Counted from the stretch's first letter, positions 7,965 to 17,812 are shown. The stretch is DNA of 64,000 nt from CAWIHK01 sp963835935 (GCA_963835935.1 CAWIHK010000005.1:310001-374000), one strand, 5' to 3'. Translations and numbers: made by a program. Notes: generated by a model from the letters alone, not told the origin.

Positions 7965-9339
7965 TTGTCATTCTCCGTATTGGTAACACAACCGTAAACA
8001 CTGCTCCATTTTCCTGACCATTTTCAACCTTGATTTCACCAAGATGTTTTTTGATGATACCTTTCGTCACGGGGAGCCCCAATCCTGTTCCTTTGCCCGG
8101 TCCTTTCGTGGTGAAGAACGGTTCAAACATTCTGTCCATGATTTCAGCGGGGATACCGGAACCTGAATCGGTAACGCGAACAAATACCTTTGCAGAATCT
8201 GAAAATGTTTCGATCTTCAATTTACCATTCTTGCCGATTGCATCCTTTCCATTCATGATAATGTTAAGAAACGCCTGTTGTAGATAATTGAAATTTCCAT
8301 TGATTACAGGAATTGAAGAATCGAGAAACAACTGTAGTTCAATGTCGTTGCTTCTAAATTGGTAACTTGTTAATGCCAACACCTGTTCGATTACTGCGTT
8401 GACGGAAACGGGTTCCATAACGAAGTTCTCAGGAACACTGCGTGAGAATTCCACCAGCCGTTTTGTTATCTGTGCAATGCGCCCCACTTGTTCCCGAATA
8501 ATTTCCACTCGACGTGGCAAGTCTTTTCCGAATTGGAGCAACTGAACGTGGCCCAAAAGAATTTGCAATGGATTGTTGATTTCATGAGCGATGCCGCCTG
8601 CAAGTTCACCAACTGCCGCCAATTTTGCGGTTTGCATCATTTGAGCCTGCGATGTTTTAAGGTCCTCATTCGCTTTGATCAGCTCTCTGCGAATTTGAGA
8701 ATTTTCCACCGCCACGGATGCATTATTGGAAAGAATTGAAAGCAGCTGCAGATCCTGATTTGTGAATTCACGCTGCGGCTTGTCGGTATGAATTAAATAA
8801 ATTCCAATTCCTTCATTCCTGATGACCAGAGGAACAATCACAAAATTTCGTTCTTCTTCACTTCCAAGAGGATTTTCGAGATCAGGGATGATGACCGTCT
8901 TCTTTTCCTGCAACACCCAATCGATGATACCTTCTTCAAGCTGTTGTTGTGCTGCCGATTGGAGTTTCATCGAAGCGTGGCCGGATAAACCTGTGGTAAT
9001 TGTTCCATTAGAATCAAGTTGAAATATACCGCTCTCGATAACCGGAATAACTTGTCGGGTTAGATCGAGAAGCATCGACATAATCTCCTCTGGCTCGAGC
9101 GATGTGCTGATTGCATTAGATAATTTTTGAAGTGCGAGAATCTCGTCGAACGAAACTCGCATTTCATTCCGGGCTTTATCGAATGAGTCGTTTTCTGCGC
9201 GCAACGTTTCAATGGTCTCTTCCAACGCTTTGATGTAACTCTCGCGGCTCTCTAGAAATTGCTCGATATGAGGCAATGCATTCTCGAGTAAAGTCAGCTC
9301 GGGTTGCGATATTCCTTGATTTTCTCTTTCTGTTGTCAT
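7879..9339 (-). CDS. Soluble GAF-domain sensor histidine kinase
   Basis: A 486-residue cytoplasmic kinase. Residues 30-70 are a coiled coil and about 75-215 a GAF domain. The HisKA dimerisation helix has the phosphoacceptor His252 in AGGIAHEINNPL, and the HATPase domain shows the N box (NIIMNGKDAI), G1 (DSGSGIP), the F box (FEPFFTT) and G2 (GTGLGLPV). There are no membrane segments, so the signal is internal. The last 29 codons run past the usual domain end and overlap the next gene by 86 nt. It overlaps the HDOD gene upstream by 4 nt. No response regulator adjoins it; the NtrC-type regulator at 45987 or the CheY-like proteins are candidates. Confidence 0.9.
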   Translation of the reverse strand: MTTERENQGISQPELTLLENALPHIEQFLESRESYIKALEETIETLRAENDSFDKARNEMRVSFDEILALQKLSNAISTSLEPEEIMSMLLDLTRQVIPVIESGIFQLDSNGTITTGLSGHASMKLQSAAQQQLEEGIIDWVLQEKKTVIIPDLENPLGSEEERNFVIVPLVIRNEGIGIYLIHTDKPQREFTNQDLQLLSILSNNASVAVENSQIRRELIKANEDLKTSQAQMMQTAKLAAVGELAGGIAHEINNPLQILLGHVQLLQFGKDLPRRVEIIREQVGRIAQITKRLVEFSRSVPENFVMEPVSVNAVIEQVLALTSYQFRSNDIELQLFLDSSIPVINGNFNYLQQAFLNIIMNGKDAIGKNGKLKIETFSDSAKVFVRVTDSGSGIPAEIMDRMFEPFFTTKGPGKGTGLGLPVTKGIIKKHLGEIKVENGQENGAVFTVVLPIRRMTNENKSKVDIVVDGDIMHVINSNRPTENN

Positions 9340-10208
9340 GCCAATGAAGTTGTTTTTGCTGTTTTATCGAACTCTTCTTGAAATTTCGGTGCCCATGTTG
9401 CAATCATTTCGTCTGTAACCATTTCCTCGGTTAGATTTAGTATCTTCAGCGCTTCGGGATCAAAGTCGTGTGCAGAATCCAAATCAAGAAATCCTATCTG
9501 CAGCCGGTGGCTAAGCACATCCACAAAATTAATGAGTGCAACAAGTTCTTTGTTATTTTCAGCATCTCCGGGATTATGATGAAACTTGATCGCTTCGACA
9601 AGTTGTTCCGGCAGGTTCCAACGCTCCGCAAGCCAGCTGCCTATGTCGGCATGTGTAGCGCCAAATATTTCCTTTTCAGCTTCGATGAATGAGATCGATC
9701 TTGTTTTCATCATCTTCACCACTTCACGGAATTCCCTTGTAAAATATTGAGTTTCTATGAGAATTCCTATGTCGTGCAAAAGACCTGCAACAAACGCTTC
9801 GCCGCTGACACGATAATTAAAATCATGCGAAAATCTTCGAGCTGCTGCACCCGCAGCGACGCAGTGATCCCAGAATGCGCGGGGATCAAAGAACTTGGAA
9901 TCTTGTTTATTCAACGCACTTAAGAGGGATACGCTTATCACGATATCCTTCAATGCATCGAAGCCGAGCACAACGATTGCAAAATCTATCGTGGCAATGC
10001 GACGCGGGAATCCGTAAAAAGGTGAGTTTGCAATTTTTAATAGCCTTGCCGTCAGCACCTGATCTTTGGAAATAACGCGGGCGAGTGAAGCAGCGCTTGA
10101 TCTGGGATTATCGACAAGATTGACGACCTCCATTGAGACAGCAGGAAGTGCCGGCAAACGAACTATGCTTTGAATTTTTTCTTTTAGGTTGTAAACTTTA
10201 GGTGCCAC
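9336..10208 (-). CDS. HDOD domain protein
   Basis: A 290-residue protein whose residues about 15-215 form an HDOD domain: LPALPAVSMEVVNLVDN, ISKDQVLTARLLKIANSPFYG, and the degenerate HD segment around GLLHDIGIL. HDOD proteins are HD-related but often non-catalytic and commonly sit in signalling operons, where they are thought to bind nucleotides or proteins. It lies between fliA (12 nt upstream) and the GAF kinase (4 nt overlap downstream), which suggests a regulatory role linked to motility. The molecular function cannot be read from sequence. Confidence 0.85.
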   Translation of the reverse strand: MAPKVYNLKEKIQSIVRLPALPAVSMEVVNLVDNPRSSAASLARVISKDQVLTARLLKIANSPFYGFPRRIATIDFAIVVLGFDALKDIVISVSLLSALNKQDSKFFDPRAFWDHCVAAGAAARRFSHDFNYRVSGEAFVAGLLHDIGILIETQYFTREFREVVKMMKTRSISFIEAEKEIFGATHADIGSWLAERWNLPEQLVEAIKFHHNPGDAENNKELVALINFVDVLSHRLQIGFLDLDSAHDFDPEALKILNLTEEMVTDEMIATWAPKFQEEFDKTAKTTSLA

Positions 10209-10219
10209 TTGTTCCTCGC

Positions 10220-10972
10220 TTATGCAAATAGTCGGTCTACCTTTACTCTCAAATTATGAAGAGCTTCTGAATGAATTTGAGAAACGCGCGACTCAGAGAT
10301 ACTCAGCACTCTACCGATTTCTTTAAAGGTTAATTCTTCATAATAATACAAAGTGAGAACAAGACGTGGTTTTTCCGGCATTCTATTCAAAGTTTCAATC
10401 AATAATCCTTTTATTTCTTCGTTAGCAATTGAATCGATGACTTCCGAACCATCAGTTGCACTTATTGTGTCGTGGAGTGTAGTTTGGTCGCTTCCGGAAA
10501 ATGTACGATCCAAAGAAAGGATCGGCATATAATTGGTTTTTTTTGCAAGCGCATGGTATTCTTCGATGCTTACTGCAAGCTCGTCGGCTATTTCTTTCGC
10601 ATTCACAGAATCGCCATGTGTGTGTTCGAGACGCCGGATCGTCTCGTTCAATTGGCGTGATTTATCGCGGATAGAACGCGGAAGCCAATCAAGTTTCCGC
10701 ATTTCATCGATGATAATTCCTTTGATGCGCGGGATCGCATATGTCTCGAATTTTATTCCTCTTTCAGGTTGAAATCGATCGATTGCATCACTCAGTCCGA
10801 TCATTCCAAAATTCAACAAATCGGATTCTTCCAGAACATTCGGAAGTGATAAATTCGATCTGTGAATAACATATTTGACTAAACCCACATACCGAACCAT
10901 CAATTTTTTTTTCAATTCCGGTTCGCGTTTTGTGGTGAAGGTCTTCCACATATCATCATGTATCGGCGCCAT
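10220..10972 (-). CDS. fliA: Flagellar sigma factor FliA (sigma-28)
   Basis: A 250-residue sigma-70-family factor of FliA type. Region 2 includes ESDLLNFGMIGLSDAIDRF and GIKFETYAIPRIKGIIIDEM; region 3 follows with RDKSRQLNETIRRLE; region 4 holds LTFKEIGRVLSISESRVSQI as the -35 binding helix-turn-helix. Region 1 is absent, as expected. A GAGAGGGT ribosome binding site precedes the ATG. FliA directs late flagellar promoters; two excellent matches stand before the flagellin genes at 52977 and 54124. Its antagonist FlgM is encoded at 49187. Confidence 0.96.
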   Translation of the reverse strand: MAPIHDDMWKTFTTKREPELKKKLMVRYVGLVKYVIHRSNLSLPNVLEESDLLNFGMIGLSDAIDRFQPERGIKFETYAIPRIKGIIIDEMRKLDWLPRSIRDKSRQLNETIRRLEHTHGDSVNAKEIADELAVSIEEYHALAKKTNYMPILSLDRTFSGSDQTTLHDTISATDGSEVIDSIANEEIKGLLIETLNRMPEKPRLVLTLYYYEELTFKEIGRVLSISESRVSQIHSEALHNLRVKVDRLFA

Positions 10973-10992
10973 ACCCTCTCCTTGAACCTATG

Positions 10993-11238
10993 CTATTGAA
11001 CTGATTCTGTGTTTGATTCCTTCCGTTCAACAGGTCTGTTTGCAGCCTGTTGAATGTCATTTTTATGTGCCGACAACCATAAGCCTAACGCAAAAGCTAG
11101 TGTCGTCAATACGGTTAGCACAACGAAAATGATGAAAGACCGCAGAACCGCGTTGAGCAAAGGTGTACCATTTGCGATGTAAGCGATGATCGACACACAG
11201 AATGATAGTAACCCGATTTGGAATATGAGTTTACTCAT
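10993..11238 (-). CDS. Small two-helix membrane protein
   Basis: An 81-residue protein with two hydrophobic helices (about residues 5-22 and 30-54) and a short charged tail. I chose the ATG at 11238 over the one at 11253 because GGAG stands 8 nt before the former and nothing comparable before the latter. It sits 20 nt upstream of fliA and 207 nt downstream of flhG. Small membrane ORFs are common between flhG and fliA in flagellar operons, but I do not recognise this one. Function unknown. Confidence 0.6.
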   Translation of the reverse strand: MSKLIFQIGLLSFCVSIIAYIANGTPLLNAVLRSFIIFVVLTVLTTLAFALGLWLSAHKNDIQQAANRPVERKESNTESVQ

Positions 11239-11313
11239 CCCTGCTCCACTCATGCAACTTGAATTGTTTTTAGTATAGAACTTACAAAGACCGTACCAAG
11301 AGATAGCAATAAT

Positions 11314-11348
11314 TGTAACTATAAGTCATTCATACCAATATAGTTACA
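11314..11348. repeat. 10-bp perfect inverted repeat in the flhG-to-small-ORF gap
   Basis: The arms TGTAACTATA (11314-11323) and TATAGTTACA (11339-11348) are perfect complements separated by 15 nt. On the plus strand a run of eight T residues follows within about 5 nt, the form of an intrinsic terminator, but no plus-strand gene is seen. On the minus strand it lies in the 207-nt gap between flhG and the small membrane ORF and could act as an operator or RNA hairpin. Confidence 0.6.
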
Positions 11349-11445
11349 GCCCTTTTTTTTAAATATGTTAAGGTCAAACAAAGATACCGTAAAACTAGGC
11401 TAATATTAACCACGTGGTCGAAGTTGCAACAGAAGAACAGAATTT

Positions 11446-12300
11446 TTATTTATAGTCGTGGAGAGCTTCAATGTTGTATTCAGAAACGAGGTATGATGCC
11501 AGAGTGTTAATGGCTTGTGCAGAACGGGACGTTGGCGCCTGGATCATAAGTGGGATTTGCGCCATTACTGATTGGTGTATTTGTTGATCATAAGGAATCC
11601 CACCGAGGACCTGCATTTCGTGTTGGAGAAAATGTTTGGTAATTATTTGTAGTTTCGAATGGACATCCTTCACTTCACCCGCTTCAGCCTGATTGATTAT
11701 AAACCTTACCGGAGTCGTTTTGCTATGCATAAGTACTACTTTCAACAGTGCATAGGCATCCATAAGTGCAGTTGGTTCCGGCGTGGTGACGAGAATTGTA
11801 ATATCTGAAAGGAGTGTAAGAGAAATAACCCAATCATGCAATCCTGCACTTGTATCAAATAAAATGATATCGAATTTTCTTGCAAGAGCATGGAATAGTC
11901 GTTCTTGTTCATTCAAATTAAATTCAGCAATCTCGCCTGCGCCTGAATTGCCTGCAATGAGCCAAAACCCTCCGGGCGCTTTCACCAATATTTCATCAAT
12001 ATCTTTTTTACCTAGTAAGAAATCGGCGAGTCGACCGGATGGAGATAAATTCAGAAGTACGTCTGTATTCGCCAGATTTAAATCGGCGTCGACAAGTACA
12101 ACGGAATTGCCGTGTTGGGCAAAAGCAATTGCTAGATTCAGAGCAATTACACTTTTCCCCACTCCTCCTTTACCGCTTACGAATGAAATCACACACCCTT
12201 CAGGACCAATCTCGTTAACTTCAAGAGGTTCATTATCCTGCATTGATGTATCTTTTTTCTCAGAAGCGAGAACCCGTAATCGTTCCGCCTGATCACGCAT
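11446..12300 (-). CDS. flhG: FlhG, MinD-like ATPase controlling flagellar number
   Basis: A 284-residue ParA/MinD ATPase. The deviant Walker A SGKGGVGKS lies at residues 42-50, followed by VVLVDADLNLANTDVLL. The N-terminus reads RDQAERLR, matching the DQAxxLR activation motif with which FlhG stimulates the FlhF GTPase. FlhG limits flagellar number and helps pattern the C-ring. The C-terminal membrane-targeting region is weakly defined. The start overlaps the end of flhF by 8 nt, indicating coupled translation. Confidence 0.95.
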   Translation of the reverse strand: MRDQAERLRVLASEKKDTSMQDNEPLEVNEIGPEGCVISFVSGKGGVGKSVIALNLAIAFAQHGNSVVLVDADLNLANTDVLLNLSPSGRLADFLLGKKDIDEILVKAPGGFWLIAGNSGAGEIAEFNLNEQERLFHALARKFDIILFDTSAGLHDWVISLTLLSDITILVTTPEPTALMDAYALLKVVLMHSKTTPVRFIINQAEAGEVKDVHSKLQIITKHFLQHEMQVLGGIPYDQQIHQSVMAQIPLMIQAPTSRSAQAINTLASYLVSEYNIEALHDYK

Positions 12301-13564
12301 ACGCAGTTACTCCATGCAAGGTCATACGTGCAAGCTGCGGGGCTTCTGCCGGCATGATGTCGTCTGGAACAGACTGGCCAGTCGTTACAAATGATAATGG
12401 CAATTTCAATTCTGCTTCTACGCTCAATAATGAACCTGCACTCAATGCTTCGTCTATCTTCGAAAATACCAACCGATTCGGTTTGAGTGTTTTGAAATGT
12501 TGAAGTATATCGCGTAATAGTCGGGTGCTTGTGGTTGCGCTCACTACCAGATGTATTTCATCCGGATTCGCGGCCGTAAGGAATCGCCTCAGCTGAGCCA
12601 GTTCCTTTTCACCACGCTGACTTCTTCCTACGGTATCGATCAAAATCAATTGTGCTTTCGAAAGTTTTCGAATTGCTTTTTTCATTTCTTCCGGTGAATA
12701 CACAACCTCCATCGGAATATTGGCAATATCGGCAAATGTCTGCAATTGTTCGATGGCCGCAATCCGATAAGTATCGGCAGTGATTAATGCTACATCTTTG
12801 TTATTGAATAATTTATTGATGGCCGCTATTTTTGCAATCGTTGTCGTCTTTCCAACTCCTGTTGGTCCGACAAATGCCATTATCCGGGTTTGCTTCACTT
12901 GTTTGACAGCCGGAGCAATAGGAAAAATTTGTTCGAGCTTCTGGAGTACTGCACCCTCAATTATGGTAACATTCGTGAGAGCCTCGCCGCTCAAGTTCGT
13001 ATGAAGATCGCTCACGATTTTATGCGCTATAGTCTCATCAACATCATGATCTACCAGACGTTTGTAGATACGTTTTAATTCCTGAGGGACTTCGAAGGAA
13101 TTGGTATACTGTAATTTTTCTGTAGTCGTCATCAACATATGTTTTACATCTTCAAGTTCACCCTTAAGCTGAAAATAATTGGCAACCTCTTGAACATCTG
13201 TAGATTTTGCGGAAATAGTTTGTTTCACGGGACTTTTTCTTTGTTCGGTAATAGTTTCTGAAATTTGTCTTAGATGTTCGATGGGTGAAAGATCTTTTGT
13301 TTTTTCAGTCTGTGTCTTTAACGAATCTGCTACCCTCTCGTATTCACCAAGTTTAGAAAAAAGAGCTTTCTTTGCTGCCGAGTTCTGATTCGATGAGCCA
13401 GCATGTTCATCCAAGGCACCAATAATTTCATAGTATTCTTCAATTCCACCATTCGGTGAGGGAATTCGCTTTGTATTGAGAATGATAGCATTCTCACCGA
13501 GTTCCCGTTTCATCAACTCAGACGCTTCTTTGAGCGATGTGCCGGTAAATTTTTTAATTCTCAT
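12293..13564 (-). CDS. flhF: FlhF, SRP-type GTPase for flagellar placement
   Basis: A 423-residue protein with an N-terminal basic B domain (MRIKKFTGTSLKEASELMKR, residues 1-50), a variable charged linker, an N domain near 155-220, and an SRP GTPase G domain from about 225. The P-loop GPTGVGKTTT is near residues 233-242, and DTVGRSQR and SKIDEA are further G motifs. FlhF marks the site of basal-body assembly and works with FlhG. It overlaps flhA by 11 nt and flhG by 8 nt. Confidence 0.96.
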   Translation of the reverse strand: MRIKKFTGTSLKEASELMKRELGENAIILNTKRIPSPNGGIEEYYEIIGALDEHAGSSNQNSAAKKALFSKLGEYERVADSLKTQTEKTKDLSPIEHLRQISETITEQRKSPVKQTISAKSTDVQEVANYFQLKGELEDVKHMLMTTTEKLQYTNSFEVPQELKRIYKRLVDHDVDETIAHKIVSDLHTNLSGEALTNVTIIEGAVLQKLEQIFPIAPAVKQVKQTRIMAFVGPTGVGKTTTIAKIAAINKLFNNKDVALITADTYRIAAIEQLQTFADIANIPMEVVYSPEEMKKAIRKLSKAQLILIDTVGRSQRGEKELAQLRRFLTAANPDEIHLVVSATTSTRLLRDILQHFKTLKPNRLVFSKIDEALSAGSLLSVEAELKLPLSFVTTGQSVPDDIMPAEAPQLARMTLHGVTAYA

Positions 13565-15662
13565 CGTCTAATCCCAGCTTTCCGATAAATTCTATCTGTA
13601 AATCCGCAGGAAGTTCGGTGAACGAAAGTACTGCCACCGTCGGGAATGCGGTATGAATTAATCTGTAGAAGTACGGTCGAACCGTCGCAGCGCAAACGAC
13701 AATTGGTCTATGTCCTGAAACTAAGGCATGATCGACATTCTTACTCATGTTTGTGTGTATAGTACGAATAACATTTGGAGCCAATCCGAGTGTTTGTGAA
13801 ATATCTCGTTGATTCTGTAACGCGCTTGTCAGCACTTGCTCCAGTTTTGAAGTCATTGCTATTCCATACAACACATCATCAGCATCACGGTGCAACTGCG
13901 AAATTGTATCTGATAATGAGTGCCGGACATATTCTGTGAGCACATCCACATTCTTAGTGATTCGTGCATAATCGGACAATGCCTCAAGAATAGTGACGGC
14001 ATCGCGAATTGGAATTCCCTCTCGTAACAAATTCTGCAAAACCTTCTGTATTGTTCCAAGCGGAAGAACATCTGCCGCTATATCATCGACAACCGCCGGA
14101 TAATCTTTCTTCAAATTTTCGATCAACATCTTTGTCTCTTGTCGGCCTAGAATTCTGTCAGCATTTCTTTTTAATACTTCCGTCAGATGCGTTGAGAGTA
14201 CTGCTGAGGGTTCGACTACTGTATAACCCATAAGTTCGGCCTGTTCCCTTTCGACGGAAGGAATCCAGACGGCGGGAAGTCCATAAGTCGGCTCCTTAAC
14301 TTCAATTCCTTCGAGCTTTCCTTCTCCGGTTCCCGGATTCATAGCAAGATGATAATCCATGAAGAGTGCACCTTGCCCAATAATATTCCCGCGAATCTTA
14401 ATCGCGTATTGATTTGGTTCCAGTTGCAGATTATCACGAACACGGATAGGAGGAATCACAAGCCCCAGTTCCATCGCGAGTTGTTTCCGTATACTTGTTA
14501 TGCGTTGGAATAAATCTCCTCCCTGAGATTCATCTACCAATGATATAAGGCCATATCCAATTTCTAATTCCAGTGGATCTACCAATACATATTGCTCTGC
14601 AGGCTCTTCCACCGGTTTCTTCTGAGCAGCCGCTTGCTCTGCAGCCTTTGCCACCGATTCATCAATTTTCGGAGTCGAACGCACAACAAAACCAAGCCCA
14701 CCAGTCACAAGCGAAAGGACAAGAAATGGGATTGTTGGCAGTCCGGGAACAATAGCGAAAAACAATAAGGTGCCCGAAGTAAGTAATAAAGCTTTGTGTC
14801 GGCTGAATAATTGAGTGCCGATTTCGATGTCAAATTGATTACCAGATGCACTTCGGGTAACAACCATACCGGCAGAAGTTGAAACGACAAGAGCAGGAAT
14901 TTGGCTGACAAGGCCGTCGCCGACGGTGAGTAAGGTATAACGCTGAAGCGCATCGACAAAAGGCAATCCCTTTTGCACCATACCGATTACAAAACCACCA
15001 AGAATGTTGACCCCGGTGATAATCAAACCGGCCATAGCATCACCACGAACGAATTTGCTGGCGCCATCCATCGCGCCATAAAATTCAGCTTCACGAGAAA
15101 TATCCTGCCGCCGTTTTCGTGCGTCATCCTCAGTGATAAGGCCGGCATTCATATCGGCATCAATAGCCATTTGTTTTCCGGGCATTGCATCCAAAGTAAA
15201 ACGGGCTGCAACTTCGGCAATACGTCCTGCGCCCTTTACGATTACAATAAATTGAATGACAACCAGTATGATAAAGATGACAAATCCGACAACATAATTT
15301 CCCTTCACGACAAATGATCCGAATGCCTGAACCACTTCACCAGCATAACCTTCACTCAACACCAATCGTGTTACAGCCACGTTTAAAGAAAGTCTGAAGA
15401 GAGTTAAAATCAGCAACAAACCCGGGAATACAGACAATTGCAATGGACTCGTCAGGTATAACGACACCATCAATAAAATAAGTGACATCGTGATGTTTGT
15501 GGCGAGCAAAATATCCAATACCATTGATGGTAACGGAATAATCATGACGCTGAGTACAGACATCACTGCAATCGCCAGCATGATATCACCATTTTTGCCA
15601 ACCCAACGAAGTACGGATCTGCTGGAACCGAGTGGATTTTCTATTTGAAATGATGTTTCCAT
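13554..15662 (-). CDS. flhA: Flagellar export gate protein FlhA
   Basis: A 702-residue FlhA. Residues about 25-325 hold eight membrane helices with the FHIPEP-family cytoplasmic loop (GRIAEVAARFTLDAMPGKQM, DADMNAGLI) after helix 4. Residues about 370-690 form the soluble nonameric ring domain (LELEIGYGLI, IPPIRVRDN, TVVEPSAVLSTHLTEVL). FlhA is the main proton-coupled component of the flagellar type III export gate and docks chaperone-substrate complexes. Length is normal. It follows flhB with a 1-nt gap. Confidence 0.98.
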   Translation of the reverse strand: METSFQIENPLGSSRSVLRWVGKNGDIMLAIAVMSVLSVMIIPLPSMVLDILLATNITMSLILLMVSLYLTSPLQLSVFPGLLLILTLFRLSLNVAVTRLVLSEGYAGEVVQAFGSFVVKGNYVVGFVIFIILVVIQFIVIVKGAGRIAEVAARFTLDAMPGKQMAIDADMNAGLITEDDARKRRQDISREAEFYGAMDGASKFVRGDAMAGLIITGVNILGGFVIGMVQKGLPFVDALQRYTLLTVGDGLVSQIPALVVSTSAGMVVTRSASGNQFDIEIGTQLFSRHKALLLTSGTLLFFAIVPGLPTIPFLVLSLVTGGLGFVVRSTPKIDESVAKAAEQAAAQKKPVEEPAEQYVLVDPLELEIGYGLISLVDESQGGDLFQRITSIRKQLAMELGLVIPPIRVRDNLQLEPNQYAIKIRGNIIGQGALFMDYHLAMNPGTGEGKLEGIEVKEPTYGLPAVWIPSVEREQAELMGYTVVEPSAVLSTHLTEVLKRNADRILGRQETKMLIENLKKDYPAVVDDIAADVLPLGTIQKVLQNLLREGIPIRDAVTILEALSDYARITKNVDVLTEYVRHSLSDTISQLHRDADDVLYGIAMTSKLEQVLTSALQNQRDISQTLGLAPNVIRTIHTNMSKNVDHALVSGHRPIVVCAATVRPYFYRLIHTAFPTVAVLSFTELPADLQIEFIGKLGLDDEN

Positions 15663-15663
15663 C

Positions 15664-16752
15664 TTACTTTGCTCTTTGATTTATCTTACGGTTTTTCATT
15701 TGATAAATATATGCCAAAACCTGGGCAACAGCCTGGAATAATTGTTCCGGAATCTGCTGATCGATTTCAACAGATTTGTATAATGCTTGAGCCAGTGGTT
15801 TATCTTCCACGATAGGGATATTGTATTCTGATGCAATCTCCTTAATTTTTTGAGCGATTAGATTCATTCCTTTGGCAACCACTGTTGGTGCATCCATTTC
15901 GCCGGGGTTATATTGTAATGCTACAGCATAATGTGTCGGATTTGTTATTACAACGTCGGCCTTGGGGACGTTTTGCATCATTCGTTTACGGAAGAGCGCA
16001 CGCTGTACTCGCCGGATACGAGATTTTATTTCAGGATTACCTTCTGTCTGAATATTTTCTTCTTTAACTTCCTGCTTGGTCATCCGGATATCGCGCTCAT
16101 ACTCACGCTTTTGATAATAAAAATCAATCGCCGCTATCGCGATGTATATGAGGCAAATTTTGAATGCGATAGTAATCGACGCTGAACCTATAAAATTAAA
16201 GATGCCGACTACATCGCCATCCATCAACTGGACTGTTTCATTGATGACGTTATTCACTCCAACGTAAGCGACAATTCCGATAACAAGCGCTTTCACGATA
16301 CTCTTTATAAGTTCTACAAGACTTCTACGCGAAATCATTACTTTCTTTATTCCATTGAATGGGTTAAATTTCCCAAAATTTATCGTCAACGTCTTCATTG
16401 TGAATAAGGGTCCAACTTGTAAAAACCCTGCCAGAAAACCAGCAGTCATAAGCCCAAGAATGATAGGTGCAACAATCAGACAGAATGTGACTACTTGTCG
16501 ATAAAAAAACTCCGGCATGGTGTTGCATGTTATTTGATATGTCCCACAAGACATAAATGCCTGCTGCATGACTTCCATTATCTTCCGCGCCAACGTTCCA
16601 CCTGTTGCGAACAATAGTAAGAGGGCTGCTATTAGTACTGCACCAGAATTCACCTCCGCACTGTGAGGAACTTTTCCCTTTTGCCGGAGTTCATGTCGTT
16701 TTTTCCCGGTTGCTGGTTCAGTTCTTGATTCTCGATCGGTTTCCTCAGCCAT
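15664..16752 (-). CDS. flhB: Flagellar export switch protein FlhB
   Basis: A 362-residue FlhB with a charged N-terminus typical of the family (TEPATGKKRHELRQKGKVPHS), four membrane helices between about residues 35 and 215, and the autocleavage motif NPTH in VVITNPTHYAVAL. The C-terminal cytoplasmic domain (VVAKGMNLIAQKIKEIA) is complete. Cleavage at Asn-Pro switches export from rod/hook to filament substrates. It overlaps fliR by 8 nt. Confidence 0.98.
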   Translation of the reverse strand: MAEETDRESRTEPATGKKRHELRQKGKVPHSAEVNSGAVLIAALLLLFATGGTLARKIMEVMQQAFMSCGTYQITCNTMPEFFYRQVVTFCLIVAPIILGLMTAGFLAGFLQVGPLFTMKTLTINFGKFNPFNGIKKVMISRRSLVELIKSIVKALVIGIVAYVGVNNVINETVQLMDGDVVGIFNFIGSASITIAFKICLIYIAIAAIDFYYQKREYERDIRMTKQEVKEENIQTEGNPEIKSRIRRVQRALFRKRMMQNVPKADVVITNPTHYAVALQYNPGEMDAPTVVAKGMNLIAQKIKEIASEYNIPIVEDKPLAQALYKSVEIDQQIPEQLFQAVAQVLAYIYQMKNRKINQRAK

Positions 16753-17524
16753 TGCTCAATGCCTTTATCAGATCCACAAGATCGCTTTCAAAGCCGACAA
16801 GAAGTTTTTGAAAGACATAAACAAAAAAAGGCATCGACGCAATCAACACATAGAACCCGACGCCTATTTTCAATGGAAAACTCAAAAGAAAAACATTCAT
16901 GTGCGGCACCGCACGTGACAATATCCCAAGTGCTATGTTTGTAAGAAATAATGCAATCAGCACAGGAGCTGAAATTTTCATTGCGACAATGTATAATTGT
17001 ACAATCAAGTAGACTATTTTACGAAATGCTTGATCCGTTATCAAAAGACCACCTACCGGAATAGCCGAATAACTATAATGAAGCGCCTGAATCAAAAAAT
17101 GATGTCCATCAATAATCAAAAATACCAGAAACACAATCGTGTATTTCATAGAACCGAGAACGGGGACGTTTGCTCCATGTTCGGGGTCGAACGCAGTTGC
17201 CAATGCAAAGCCCATATCAATGCCAATAAGATCGCCGGCAAACTGAATCCCAGAAAATAAAAAGGTAGTTGAAAATCCGATGATCAGACCAACCAATACT
17301 TCTTTAATTACAAGAATTGTTAAAGGCAATAGATCGTATTGTGTTATCGACACAGTTTGCGATAAAAGAGGAAACATCAACAAAGAGAGAAAAACGCCGA
17401 TCCCGATTTTTGTCGGCGTTGGAATTGCCGGATGGCTAAAAAAAACGCTCACTCCGATAAATGAAATTATCCGAGCAAAAATGATAAAAAAAATTAAGAT
17501 TTGACCAATGTCCGGCATTAACAA
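16745..17524 (-). CDS. fliR: Flagellar export protein FliR
   Basis: A 259-residue integral membrane protein with six predicted hydrophobic segments and family motifs LTILVIKEVLVGLIIGFSTT and GIQFAGDLIGIDMGFA, the latter highly conserved in FliR/SctT. FliR is part of the FliP-Q-R core through which substrates pass. The gene abuts fliQ upstream and overlaps flhB downstream by 8 nt, the standard fliPQR-flhBA order. Confidence 0.96.
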   Translation of the reverse strand: MLMPDIGQILIFFIIFARIISFIGVSVFFSHPAIPTPTKIGIGVFLSLLMFPLLSQTVSITQYDLLPLTILVIKEVLVGLIIGFSTTFLFSGIQFAGDLIGIDMGFALATAFDPEHGANVPVLGSMKYTIVFLVFLIIDGHHFLIQALHYSYSAIPVGGLLITDQAFRKIVYLIVQLYIVAMKISAPVLIALFLTNIALGILSRAVPHMNVFLLSFPLKIGVGFYVLIASMPFFVYVFQKLLVGFESDLVDLIKALSNG

Positions 17525-17800
17525 TTACTGTCCTTTCACAACTGCAGGAATGGAATTAATCAGATTTGTAGTAAATGAAATCAACAACTCGAGCATCCAC
17601 GGGAAAGCGATAATGAGAATGATCACCGCTGCGATGATCTTTGGAACAAATGTCAGGGTCATTTCATTTATGGAAGTCGCTGCCTGAAATACTGAGATCA
17701 TCAATCCGATGACCATAGAAACACAAAGAATCGGCGCTGAAATAAGAAACACCAAATAGAATGCCTCGCGGCCAAGATGAACAACATATTCAATCGACAC
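17525..17800 (-). CDS. fliQ: Flagellar export protein FliQ
   Basis: A 91-residue two-helix membrane protein of the FliQ/SctS family. The first helix contains LVFLISAPILCVSMVIGLMI and is followed by the conserved ISVFQAATSINEMTLTFVPK hinge; the second helix lies near residues 55-80. FliQ packs around FliP in the export gate. It starts 12 nt after fliP with a GGAGG site and directly abuts fliR. Confidence 0.96.
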   Translation of the reverse strand: MSIEYVVHLGREAFYLVFLISAPILCVSMVIGLMISVFQAATSINEMTLTFVPKIIAAVIILIIAFPWMLELLISFTTNLINSIPAVVKGQ

Positions 17801-17812
17801 GTTGTAACCTCC

